Of a stretch of DNA of 64,000 nucleotides, positions 23,046-34,548 are shown in pieces. Where the stretch lies: assembly GCF_048544455.1 (NCBI RefSeq), contig NC_133536.1, positions 165,836,825-165,900,824 of the forward strand, written 5' to 3'. Below the pieces are notes generated by a model. That model searched no databases. It was not told the DNA's origin and saw only the letters and a list, made by a program, of their open reading frames with translations. Every line of letters begins with the position of its first letter. Positions within the stretch are counted from its first letter, which is position 1. This DNA is from Silene latifolia. Lineage: Eukaryota > Streptophyta > Magnoliopsida > Caryophyllales > Caryophyllaceae. The position numbers were made by a program, and so were the translations under genes.

Positions 23046-24495
23046 AAGATGCTACTTATTACTCAAGTCTCTCAATAAACGAGTTAGACTACCCTCTTAT
23101 TTTCTCACACACATTTTAGAACCCTAGTTAATTTATTTTTCCTCTCTAAATTTTTTTTCTAATTAAAGTTGTAATCTTTCTTTATTAATAATTTAATTCT
23201 CCTCTAGTTTAGTTTAGATCTACAACTTCTCAATAGTTTACATTTAGTTATTTTCGGTGGTAATTGGAAGATAAGAAGAATTCATCTCCTTTATCAATCC
23301 AAGTTCATTACTTTCCTCTTAGTTGGTATAATTCTCATTTTTTGTTTACATTTAGTTCATTAGTTTACATTAATTGTCTTACTTGTTTGTTATTCATTCA
23401 AAGTAGTAATCTTTATCATGTTTACCATGTTTGCTTGTGTATTGTTGCACTTTGTTGCTGATTTCTCACCCATGAACATGTGTAAGTAGTTTTATCTAGA
23501 GCTTAGGGGGATCTTGGGTTGTCAATGGTGCGAATTTGGGTATTTAACATTTAGATTTAGGTGGTTTGTTGGTCTTCACTTTCATGCATATGAAGTGTTT
23601 GTAGGAATATTTGAATGAAAGTTTAAACCTTTTCTCACATGTTTGGCTTATCGTGGTGCCCCTTGCTATTGGATGGTCTATCTTGGAGCTTAGGCTATTA
23701 GAAAGTTGATGTGTTACGTGTGTGATGAGTTTATCTTAACCAAATGAAGATTAGTTAATGAACTTAAGGTGACTAAGAAATTAGGCGTAAACCCTTGACC
23801 ATTTTTGTAACACCCCCATATACCAAGGTGCCTTATCAAGAATCACCCTAGCATATAAAGGTGCTACCATCTCGGTTGCCCGAGGTAAGTAGATCAAATA
23901 AACAATAACACAACATTTATTAATTGACTTTATCCTTTACAACGTAAACCAACGTGAGAAATTTTACAACATATACAACTGAAAGAACTACTAAACATGA
24001 GTGACAACGGCATCGAGTTTGACAGCGTGATGACTCGATTCCCTTCCATGACCCGCAAGCATCGTGACAAGCAACATCTGCTAAACCAACTGCTCACCAT
24101 CCCCGAATGGATTACCATATTTTTAAAAACACAACACGGGGTCACTTCACTAAATAATTAAGATAAGTAAAACACAAAAGCAACTAACGTAATTTAAAAC
24201 AACTGTATAACCATTCTCCAATTCCAATCATATCCAATATCCGGCTACACATTTAAGTGTGTAGCCATGACAGATTACCCATCACAACAGGTAATCCTCA
24301 CCGCGAGTGGGGAACCGCAGCCTTGCCCACCTAAGCCCCGCTCATCGCAATGAGCAATAACCCATGTCCATTAATGTGCACATCCCTCTTTGTGACGGGA
24401 ACCATAAGGGGCTAATCAAGGGCGTGAAACCATTCCCGAAAATGACTCCACTCAGCCGAGGACGCACCTCACAAACATAGATAAGCAATAACAAA

Positions 24496-25867
24496 TGTAA
24501 CACCCCCATACACTGAGGTGCCTTACCAACACCACCTAGCGCATGAGAATGCTACCATCTCGGCTACCCGAGGCATAGTAATCAAAAGTGACCATCCAGA
24601 AACGTACTTTAAGTAAATAAGTTTAAAGTGTTTACATCAAACCAAAACTGAAAATTAAGATACAACTGTTCCAAAACAAAAATCCAACTAAAGGAACAAA
24701 TGTTATGACATAACAACAGAAGTCTATGACTCTGACACGTGGTGACTCCATCCCCAGCTAATCCCGTGAGCATCCAAGATCTACCTGCTAGAAAACTGCT
24801 CACCATCCCTCAATGGATCACCACAGTTTTAACATTTAAACGGGGTCAGTTACTGCATAAACATTATAAGACAATACAACAGACAGATACACAACCACAA
24901 TCCTCCAACACCGTCACGTCACCAATCATCTGACTACACAATAAAGTGTGTAACCTCGCCATAATATCATCAAAATAGATATCCTACACCACAAGTGGGG
25001 GACCGCGGCCGCTCTCACTAAAGCCCCGCTCATCTCCATCGAGCGAATAACCAATGTTCCTTAATGTGCACATCCCCCTTGTGACGGGAACCACAAAGGG
25101 CGAATCAAGGACGTGAAGCCACTCCCGCAAGTGAGTTCACTCAGCTGAGGGCGCACCTCGCGAACCACAGACAAACAACAACCAACCATATTACTAATGT
25201 AGACAATATCAAATACCAATTATGATATAATCACATGCCAATTATGCAAACACCCATCTTATAACATTTACACAATAACTGAGTAAGGAAACCTACCTGG
25301 AATAAAATCACCAATATCAAACACAATCAGTAGATCAAAAGCCTTCCTCTACGAAATCACCTCTTATAATCAAATAATCATACAATCACAATCTATAATC
25401 ATCAACAATCCCAATAACCCCCAATTCACCCAATTAGGGTTTAAACAATATTAACGAATCGACATAAAAACGGTACAAGGATTTTACCCACAATACGACG
25501 ATCTCAATGGTATAAAGAACTGTGAACCGATAACTCCAGCCCTTGGATTTGATAGCAATGAGAAAAAAGAAACTGGCGTTTCTTTGTTTTCTTTTGTAAA
25601 AAGGTTTAGAATAAGGAAAAAAGTAAAAGGAATTGACGAATTCACTTTATATAACTTTTCACGCGTTGCTATCAAACCCGGATAAAAACATGTATAACCC
25701 ATCATACTCGATCGCGTACCTCGAGTACCGCCTACTCGATCGAGTTACCCCTACTTAATCGAGTACCCATCAGGCATAACGTACTCCAGAATGCAAAACT
25801 AACTTACTCGACAGAGTAAGTCCTACTCGATAGAGTACCCAACAACTCATAAATCTGAGGTATTACA
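24496..25867 (-). mobile_element. Solo LTR nested in a solo LTR of the same family
   Basis: Begins TGTAACACCCCCATACACTG and ends GAGGTATTACA, 1372 bp. Flanks are ACAAA on the left and ACAAT on the right, a near-perfect target duplication. Both copies share CTGCTCACCATCCC with CGGGGTCA downstream, and a cluster of TACTCGATCGAGTA-type palindromes near one end. Confidence 0.75.
25704..25840. repeat. TACTCGATCGAGTA palindrome cluster (inner LTR)
   Basis: Several variants of TACTCGAtcGAGTA within about 135 bp, near the transcriptional start side of the minus-oriented LTR. Confidence 0.8.
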
Positions 25868-26336
25868 ACAATTCTAATAACCAAAAAAGACAATTCCAAC
25901 AATGATACTAATCATGCCAATACCACAACAATCCCTCTTAAATCAATTAAACAGGAAACTGAGTAGGAAAACCCTACCTTTTCGCTATTCAATGAAAGTG
26001 CGTCCAATAAACATGACAAGCAAGACTCCATGATGAATCCTACAAGTAGCAAGCATATACTATTACTAGACTATTCAAGATCTACTAAAAGATAACAACC
26101 AAACATAAACTCACTTTGAGACGCAGACCGATGCCGATAACAGCGACAACCAGACTCGATGACTCCATGAAAAATCATCTCCCTTCTTGGGGTTAGTGTC
26201 AAGGACATGTGAATGGTATAGGGTGATAGAGAAGGTTGGAAGAGAGAAAGATTAGGGTTAGAAAGAGAAAGAAACCGTCGAAAAGTGAATTGAGTTTACG
26301 ATTCCACGTTTTATAATAACACGTGGACTGACGGGG

Positions 26337-26433
26337 TACTCGGTCGAGTACGGACTTACTCGGCCGAGTACGCAACACTTGGTCGAGTATCTTAACTACT
26401 CGACCGAGTGGTCTCAGCTAGGTCGAGTAACGA
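26337..26433. repeat. TACTCGGTCGAGTA palindrome cluster (outer LTR)
   Basis: Five or six variants of TACTCGGcCGAGTA in under 100 bp, at the position matching the cluster in the inner LTR. Confidence 0.8.
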
Positions 26434-26822
26434 GTTACATTGGTCAACTAATCTCTCCTGTATCCCTTGCTAAGGCTCTCTTTTGGTCAATGGTCAGTCA
26501 ACGGATCCCTAAACAGGGCGTGTATTACAATTGTTATCACCCATATCTTATTTTAATCTTGTTTCATGCTCTATTTCCCAAGTGAACCGAAAGGCTCTAG
26601 TTTTTCTCATCTTTGATCAATTACTCTTTTTCTTAGCTTATTTTCATATCTAGTTTGCATTTTAGTTTACAATCAATCAACCTCCTCCTTTGTTAGACTA
26701 AACTAAAGGCTTAAACAAACCAAGTATCTAACCCCGCCATCTTCGTGTTCGACCCCGATAAATACTACTTTATTGTGTTTATAAATTGTTTTTGATATTG
26801 GAGTTGACGACAAATCTGACTA

Positions 26823-27704
26823 TCAACCACATTAATTGTTTTACTCCGTAAGTATAAGAGTGTCTTACAATAACAATATATGAGTACCAAATTTACAATT
26901 TATGGGGAGATTTTTTGACATATATTGACGGTTTTGAATGTCACAATTAGCCAATTACCAATGAATTTTTTTCAATATAACTATGTTCTACTAAGGGTGT
27001 TATTGGGTAAAACATTTATATTAATTTAGTTAAAATTGTGTATTAAAATTCTATATATACCCTTACCAATAAAAATATGAGAAGTAATGGGTGTTAGTCT
27101 TCAAGCAAGGTTCTATTAGGAAAACGGTGGAAGCAAGCAAATTTATAATAACGAATAAAGTTGGCAAAATATGCTCATCGAGGTTTACTATCAAATTAAA
27201 TCAGCTGAAAAAAGAAAGGTTTAATAATTAGTAGATTATATGACAATTATGTTATTTTTAAAATTAATTTATTTTTAAAAAATCATTTCAAATGGTCCAT
27301 TCGTACTACTTCTTTAATAACTTAACTTCATATGGTCCTTATCGTTTTTAAAAATAACAAGAAAATTGTGTATTAGTGTTAAGAACATATGGAAAAAATC
27401 GTGAAGATGTAGAGGTCTCAAGCAATACGATACTTATTTTGCACGTGTACCTTTTAATTTTAATTCTTTGGATCATGTATATTGTGATTATTGGTAAAGA
27501 ATAAGAATGTTAGTGGGACGGGTATAATGGGTATCGCACTACTCTCGCCCCCGTTGGGGTGGGTATGGGTAGAACATTCGCGAAGAGGTACAAGTACAAA
27601 AAAATCATTAGTGATGGGTCGTGGGACGGGGTAGAGTTTGCGGCATACCCACCTAATATCCGCCTACACACAAAATATGCTTGAGTACCAACTAGTACTA
27701 TTAG
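26823..27704. other. AT-rich sequence, nothing recognised
   Basis: No frame, terminal repeat or RNA gene seen. Confidence 0.5.
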
Positions 27705-28294
27705 CTCTTGGGCATGGAGACAAGTTTGTGCAGTTAAGGAAAAATTTACAAGAGGTTATATTAATGGCCAATGGATATGTAAGGATGAGATCTATACTAT
27801 TGATGCTGGGTATGGGTGGCTCGGCAAGGGAATGCTCCTAAGGTAGCCTGGTATAACATTGTCTGGAACAGGTTAAATACGCTTAAGCACATCTTTAATG
27901 CCTGGCTTATCACGCATGGGAGACTACTAACATTGGATAGACTGTGCAAAATGGGGATTACTGACCAGAAAACTTGCTATTTGTGTGGTGTTCAGGATGA
28001 GGATCATGACCATCTTTTCAGGAGTTGCAATTTTACATGCTTACGTTATGCTAGGTTCACAATTGGCTTAATATACAGGGCAGTGGAGGTGGTATTATAG
28101 AGGAGATGATGAAGCTCAGAAAGTATTCTGGTTTTATGAGGAAGCTTTTGTGCTCATTGGTGGTAGCAGCACAATATCACATTTGGGAAGCACGCAATAT
28201 TTGTCGTATGGAGCAGCGAGTTTTACATCCTAAGGCTATTGTGCAAGCAGTCATAGAAGATGGTAGGATGGCTATTCTCAAATATAGGTATAAT
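27705..28294 (+). pseudogene. LINE 3'-end fragment (zf-RVT)
   Basis: Reads VCAVKEKFTRGYINGQW, then after a frame change VAWYNIVWNRLNTLKHIF, CYLCGVQDEDHDHLF and a trailing LINE-type C-terminus. This is the reverse-transcriptase zinc-binding domain of plant L1 elements. It stops at a CACTA terminus; sequence at about 29046-29220, ending in a short A-run, may be the rest of its 3' tail. Confidence 0.7.
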
Positions 28295-28680
28295 CACTAG
28301 TAGAAAAACCCCCAACGGTGGCGGTTATAAATGACCTTTTGTGGCGGTTTTTAGAGATTTAGGGTGCGTCGTTTATCGCGGCGTCGTATAAACTTTACGA
28401 CGGTTGTAGATTGTTGTACAACCGCCGTTATAGCTCTCCTACGATGGCGGTTGTTATACAAAACCGCCATTATAGACTTATATAATACGACGGTTATTGT
28501 AAGAAAACCGCCACCATAGTTATTTCAATGATCACTTTAATTATCTATAGTGGCGGTTTTTAACTTAAAAACCGACACCATTGATTATCCATAGTGGCGA
28601 TTTTACTTAATTAAGAACCGTTACTATAGCTCGTGGCGTTTCTAACTTAGAACCGTCGCCATAGATAGGTATTTTTTTAA
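28295..28680 (+). mobile_element. CACTA-type transposon end
   Basis: Starts CACTAGTAGAAAAACCCCC, a CACTA terminus, followed by about ten direct and inverted copies of GGCGGTT/AACCGCC. Such subterminal repeats are the transposase binding array of CACTA elements. The opposite end (ending CTAGTG) was not found, so the element is truncated. It lies inside the LINE fragment. Confidence 0.65.
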
Positions 28681-29601
28681 AAGAAAAAAAATTGCTACCT
28701 AAATTTCTGTAGCAACATCCCATAAATTTGACAATCCAATATCGAAATGAACAAACAATACATACACAATAATGCAACCAACTACCCAAAAACTTTCATA
28801 TCATCCGACAGAACAATAATGAACATTTTCAAAAAATTTACATCAAAGTGTATAAATAATCACATACACATCTTATTTAATAGACTAATCAACATTTACA
28901 TATACATTTGGTAGCCTACACCTCTTTAACATTCTTTATCTCGTCAATTGACACTCTTACTCTTAAATCTGCAATGACAGAATAAACAAACCCTATAGTA
29001 AGAAAATCAAACTACGCATTATTAAATCAACGTCTAGCAATAAGATGTCACAGATTGATAGAGAGTGGTGCAGGTTGAGAGGATTAATGTAATAACCTGA
29101 GTGATTAGTAACAGCTGGTCCCTTATGTATGGGAAGGCTTGATGAATTGGTAGGTTGTAATTGGTGTTTTTTCCCTTTGGGAAGTGCTTATATTACTTAC
29201 ATTTTCACCAAAAAAAATATGTTTTATGGTTTCATTATTTAAGAATTTTGCTAATTATTTTTCAGTTAATGATTTTTAAAACTTACGTGATGGGAGTAAA
29301 TTGCTTACATTCGAAGTTATCATTGATATGAAATAAAATATGAGTATAAGCACATTGGCTTATGAGTTATGAGTGCTTGAGTGAAGATATGAGACACAGA
29401 CATAAATTAGTCTTCACCGATTATTATATCAAGTACTCCATATATCATTTGGTTTGATTTTTACGAGTATTATAAATGTTACATATCTATTCAATATTGG
29501 ATTTTAATTTGTATGTGTAAGATGTACATTCATACTAATATTAAAAAATATTATAACTATACAATTTCAAATTACTATTAATATAATTTTTTATACATGC
29601 T
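28681..29601. other. AT-rich sequence, probable CACTA and LINE tails
   Basis: 28681-29045 is gene-free and may be the rest of the CACTA fragment. 29046-29220 resembles a LINE 3' tail with a short A-run. The remainder holds nothing recognised. Confidence 0.35.
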
Positions 29602-29629
29602 CGTGCAATTTTGCACGGTGCTAAACTAA
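29602..29629 (+). mobile_element. Possible Helitron 3' terminus
   Basis: Hairpin CGTGCAA/TTGCACG (29602-29608/29611-29617), then CTAA (29626-29629) followed by T. Helitrons end in a hairpin and CTRR before T. No 5' TC end or helicase is visible. Confidence 0.35.
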
Positions 29630-29662
29630 TTAAGTATAATATTATATTTTTATAAACTAATA

Positions 29663-29916
29663 CTCACTTCGTTTCATATTATAAGTGGTTTAGAAATAAT
29701 TAAAATTTTCCCTTTCTATGTGTTTATACTTTTCCATGTATTACATCATTCATCTCGACATTTTGCAAAGCACTAATAGCTAAAGAAAATAGGTGATGAA
29801 AAAAATTATTTTTTCTATTTTTAAAACTCATTTTTCATACATAACTAATTGTACGACATTTCCTAATGTTTTCTGAATCAATATTCTAAAATGATTTGTA
29901 AAAAGAAACCGGGGAG
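29663..29916. mobile_element. Stowaway-like MITE (254 bp)
   Basis: Left end CTCACTTCGTTTC and right end (reversed) CTCCCCGGTTTC, both flanked by TA. Size, TA target and terminal sequence fit Stowaway MITEs, though the inverted repeats are degenerate. Confidence 0.45.
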
Positions 29917-30250
29917 TATTTTATTTCGATAACTTGCATATGTAAATAGGAAAATAAGATAACGTCATTGAGTGATACACCATTCATTATCACTCTCTCA
30001 CATACACTATGTGCAATTGATGAACTATACCACCAGTTGTACGATATAGAATCCGAACTTTGTAATAAAGTATCCGAGTTTTGTTTTAAAAAATATGAGT
30101 TTTATTAGAAAGTATGTAAGTTCATCCATTTACACATTAAAAATATGAATTTTGAATTAGATCAGGAAAAATACACATAAATTCAGATTCTTATACCTTG
30201 ATTGTACAATGCTTATATATAATTGGATGTATAATCCTATTTGTGGACTA

Positions 30251-30328
30251 TGTGGGGGATCACTAGAATGGTGGGCCTACATAAAGGCATGTGGGGGATC
30301 ACTAGAATGGTGGGCCTACATAAAGGCA
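30251..30328. repeat. 39-bp perfect tandem duplication
   Basis: Two identical 39-bp units beginning TGTGGGGGATCACTAG; a third is cut after TGTGGGAGG. No coding meaning seen. Confidence 0.95.
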
Positions 30329-31005
30329 TGTGGGAGGGTGCTACCGAGATTGGTAATAACCACCCGGTGGCGTCTTATGGGATTGTCAAAATATATCAAG
30401 TTTTAAATTGGACTATTCTACTTTTCGGCTCGTTCAATATTATAAGACGGTTTTATATAAGAGTGTTATTTATTTTTAGAAATCTGAAAGACCCCAGTGT
30501 ACTATTTTGCCTAGGACCGAAAAGTTCATAACCAGGGCTGATTAAGGTAGGTCATTCAAGTGCAACATTGAAACGATGTTGGTTTGAGTTTACCCGTTAT
30601 CTATCCATGCATGCAATTATACTGTGAATCTTACTTTTCCGTGAGATTGACTGAATATAGAGAGAAAACGACGAAATTGCTTTACAGAAAACAGCCAATT
30701 TATCAGCTTCTAGCAATATTCTCGTTTCTCTTTATAGTTTTTCCTCAAATTTTAATAAAATCGAACATATATTTCACAAGAGTCCAAGCTTAAGAATACA
30801 CAAGGATATCGTTTCTCGTCAAAACCTACTTGAGGGAAGCACTAAAGTGTCAAAAACAACATATGGAAAAGGTGTGCTCTCAGCTTAAGAGACGGCTGAC
30901 TTTCTTACTTTTTCATATCTTTCTTTAACGTAGTCTTGTTTCCTTTATTTACGTTCATGCATGTTATGCTCTTACATTCTAATGCGGTTTTGTTATTACG
31001 TTGTA
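30329..31005. other. AT-rich sequence, nothing recognised
   Basis: No frame with known motifs, no repeat. Ends at the TA target of the mariner-like element. Confidence 0.5.
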
Positions 31006-31396
31006 CTTCCTCCATTCAACTCCACTCTACCAGTTGGAGTTTTGCACAACAATTAAGAAAACTTAAAGAAACAATAGAAGTACATATGGGAGTGTGCATG
31101 TTGCTTTATTAATGGATAAAATTTGGGTAGTAACCTGATTTGATTATGGGATAATCTTCCCACCAAAAAGTTTAACATTTTAAAAACCCCACCAAAAACT
31201 ACACTTTACATTTTCCCCCCATTTCCTGTCAAGTCTATATTACTAAAACCAAGGAAGTCTAGCATTATTACAGTGCAACTTCACCATTATTTACAACAAA
31301 TTTCACCTAAAATTACATCTTCTCTCAGTCCTTAACATAAAATTACAGTCCTTAACAGTCCTTAACATTAAATTACAAACATAAAATTACAACAAA

Positions 31397-32797
31397 ATGG
31401 GCTTCAAATGCATGACAGAAGATCAACGGACAGAAATCGCCATTTACTTGCTAGAAAAGTCGCAAAATGGTAAGCTTTCTCGTGGCACCATCAAAGAGGC
31501 AGCTGCAAGATACGGTTTGAGTGATAGAAGCATCTCTAACATATGGAGACTAGCCAAAAAACCAAGGTTAGTAGGTGAGAAGTTAGATGTGAAGAGTGGT
31601 AGGATAGGCAACAAAAATAGGAAAAGAATCTTACCAAACATTGAGCACATAAAGTCACTAGATCATTCTCTAAGAGATACCATGATAAGAGTTTCGAAAA
31701 ATTGTGGAGTTTCGGTTGGAATAGTCCATTCATGGGTGAAAGAGGGTTTACTTAAACCTCATTCAAGCCCATTACATCCTAAACTCACAGACTTACATAA
31801 GGATCAAAGGCTACTTTATTCACTTAGGTCATTAGTTGTCAAGCAAGTACTTCAAGAATTCTTTGATCTCAATAATGTGCCACTAATCAAAATCTTATTT
31901 ACTGAAATGAGCAACACAATACATATGGATGAGAAGTGGTTCTTCGTCACGATGACAACGAAAAGTATATGTTGTGGAGGGGAGGAGCCGCCATATAGAA
32001 GTTGCCAATCAAAGAGGTACATCACAAAAGTTATGTTCATGTGTGCGGTGAGCGAGGCCAATATATTCAAATGATGGGGAATGTCTATTTGATGGTAAAA
32101 TAGGCATGTTTCCATTCACAAACCAAGTTCCAAAGCAGAAGGGCAAGCGAGAAATAGGCCTAGGGGTACTTTAGAGACTAAGCCAATTGAGTCTATAACA
32201 AAAGTGGTCATCAAAGAATGCCTAATACAGCAAGTCATTCCAGCAATTAAGAGGGTTTGGCCAGAAGGTTTAAGCAAACACATATACATACAGCAAGACA
32301 ATGCAAGACCTCATATCAAGAATGATGATCCTGAGTTTATGGCAGCTGCAAACTCAGATGGATTTCAAATTGAGTTGGTATTTCAGCCACCTAACTCACC
32401 AGACCTCAACTGTAATGACTTGGGTTATTTCAGAGCTTTACAATCATTACAAAAAAAACATGCAGCAAAGACAGTGGATGATTTAGTGAATGAGGTCATG
32501 CAAGCATTTGTTGATTATAGTCCAAGTAAATTGAATAATATCTTCCTATCATTACAAGCAGTAATGGTTGAGATAATGAAATGCAAGGGTCATAACAATT
32601 TCTCTCTTCCACATATGGGTAAGGGGCATCTGGCTGCCATAGGTATGTTACCAAGGAATTTAGAGGTCAATGTGGAGTTGGTCAAGGAATGCATTGAGTA
32701 TTTGCAAGGTATTGGTAAAACAGATGGGTTAGAATATCTTATGAATGAACTAGGTTACAATGTTGAAGGTATAGTTGATCAGCTAAATGGGATGTAA
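31397..32797 (+). pseudogene. Mariner-like (DD39D) transposase
   Basis: Starts MGFKCMTEDQRTEIAIYLLE. The N-terminal half has two helix-turn-helix stretches (IKEAAARYGLSDRSISNIWR and VSKNCGVSVGIVHSWVKEG). The catalytic triad is visible: Asp at 31928-31930 in HMDEKWFF, Asp at 32297-32299 in QQDNARPH, and Asp at 32417-32419 in NDLGYF. The last two are separated by 39 residues, the plant mariner signature. A shift near 32060-32072 causes TGA at 32072, and a second near 32150 restores the frame, so about 30 codons are out of frame. Length matches plant mariner transposases. Inactive as it stands. Confidence 0.9.
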
Positions 32798-32940
32798 TGG
32801 TTAGTTTAATGTTAACTTTAATCCTTCAATGTAATGTTAAGTTTAAAGTTCATTTGAAAAAACCTACTCAAATGACAATTAAACTTCATTTTGTAATGTA
32901 ATGGAATGTGAAATGCAAAGTTCATTTTGTAATGTAATGG

Positions 32941-33200
32941 AATGTGAAATGCAAAGTTCAGTTCAGTTTTAGGCATACAAAATGTGAAATGCAAAGTTCA
33001 ATTCAGTTTTAGGCATACAAAATGTGAAATGCAAAGTTCAATTCAGTTTTAGGCATACAAAATGTGAAATGCAAAGTTCAATTCAGTTTTAGGCATACAA
33101 AATGTGAAATGCAAAGTTCAATTCAGTTTTAGGCATACAAAATGTGAAATGCAAAGTTCAATTCATTTTTAGGCATACAAAATGTGAAATGCAAAGTACA
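32941..33200. repeat. 40-bp tandem array, six and a half units
   Basis: Units of 40 bp beginning AATGTGAAATGCAAAG at 32941, 32981, 33021, 33061, 33101 and 33141, with a partial unit at 33181 and a degenerate one before. Units are nearly identical, so expansion is recent. It lies in the 3' part of the transposase transcript. Confidence 0.95.
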
Positions 33201-33223
33201 GTTGCAAAATGCATAGACTAACT

Positions 33224-33930
33224 CTCAGGCTAAGTTTGCCCTCATCATTGAGTTGTCCCAAATATTCTTGCCTCCGACACTTAACAAAATGAAGGTAGAC
33301 CATGCTCAACAAGCAAAAAGCAGTATTGACACCCAAACTAATCTCTCAAACCAATAAGGTATAGTCATCATTGAGTTATCATACTGCAGTTACTATGATT
33401 AAGCACACACACCCTTTCATTAATATAACATGTGGTGGCAAAAATACTTGTAAGTAATGGGCAATAAAACGTACATATACTTCCTCCATTCAACTCCCCC
33501 TAAAACCAAATTAGAGCTCTCAAACCATTAAGGTATAATCATCATAGAGCAATTTTGGTTTATACAACTCTCAGGCCAAAGTGGCCTCATCATTGAGTTG
33601 TTTGAAGTTGTAAAGCCTCCTACACAGAAACAATGAAGGTAGACCATGTCATCTCCATTCAACAAGAGTACTAAATCAGCCCTCAAACCATGAAGGTAGA
33701 GTAATCATTGAGCTGTAAAAGTACTCCTGTTTAAATGGTTAGACACACACACCCATTCATAAATAATGTGGTGGCTTAACAACTAAACATTATTGGCCAC
33801 TTAACTAGACTCCACCAAAAACATTCTATAGCTCTCAAACCATTAAGGCGATTTCATCATAAAGCAACAATGACAGTAACAATAACAGTGATGATACCCT
33901 CTCAGTCCAGGAAGGACCATCATCGAGGAT
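33224..33930 (+). repeat. Spaced repeat with CTCTCAAACCATTAAGG and TCATCAT
   Basis: About seven diverged copies of CTCTCAAACCATTAAGG followed by TCATCATTGAG, at roughly 33224, 33341, 33518, 33568, 33680, 33832 and 33898. Two copies are followed by GACACACACACCC-like text and GTGGTGGC. Spacing is irregular (50-180 bp). Confidence 0.65.
33480..33497. repeat. Internal copy of the mariner TIR
   Basis: Identical to the outer 18 bases of the left TIR and preceded by TA (33478-33479). With the right TIR it would bound a 2.1-kb unit holding the opposed ORF but no transposase. Confidence 0.8.
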
Positions 33931-34548
33931 AAACCTTGAATCCTAACAGAAAAAATTCAACACATTAAACCTCAGAAATTAACCAAACTTCATCTTAACA
34001 GTTCAATTTTTCAGTGACATTGTAAATCTTAACAGCCTTAACACTATTAATCCTTTTTCAGTTCAGATAGACTCACATGTTTACAACGAGCCATTGTAAA
34101 TCTTAACAGCCATAAACCTTAACCAAACTTATTTTTTTACACAGCAATTCTAAATTTTAACAGCAAACTAACAGTCCTAATTCCTAACAGCAAATTAACA
34201 GTCGTAATTCCTAACAGTAAATTAACAGTCCTAATTCCAAACTGAGTTAACCAAGTTCATCCAACATTAACATTTTTTTTTTCAATAGACAATAAACATT
34301 AAACAAATTTTATCAATAACAGTCGAAATAAATTAATCCATAAACAAATTAAACAAGTTCATCCAACATTAACATTTTCAACCAACACAATAAACAAATT
34401 ATAAACAAACAGTCGAAAAAATTCATCCATATCAAAAACAAACAGTCCTAATTCCTAACAGCACGAAATCCCAGCATATTAATTGTTGTAATTATAAATA
34501 AATTATAAAAAGAGACAGATTTAGGATTATATCAACGAGTTTACTTAA

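Larger units (their letters stand above)
23806..26529 (-). mobile_element. Gypsy solo LTR, interrupted by another copy
   Basis: Starts TGTAACACCCCCATATACC (23806) and ends GTGTATTACA (26529). In transcription sense it therefore begins TGTAATAC and ends GGGGGTGTTACA. After removing the inner copy (24496-25867) it is about 1350 bp, matching the inner copy's length. Flanks are ATTTT and ATTGT, a plausible worn 5-bp duplication. It belongs to the family at 48.9-52.4 kb. Confidence 0.7.
23045..26822 (+). mobile_element. Possible Athila-type LTR interrupted by other LTRs
   Basis: 23045-23805 and 26530-26822 look like two parts of one AT-rich, gene-free block split by the solo LTR between them. The right part has TTCGTGTTCGACCCCGAT and ends GACGACAAATCTGACTATCA, which recalls the 3' end of Athila-type LTRs in + orientation. 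I found no clear start and no primer site after it, so this is tentative. Confidence 0.35.

Noticed and set aside
29661-29918. MITE end pair as certain Stowaway
   Set aside because: Kept only as a moderate-confidence call because the inverted repeats match imperfectly.
32941-33200. Regular 40-bp repeats that resemble a CRISPR array
   Set aside because: Units are directly adjacent without unique spacers, in a plant transposon.
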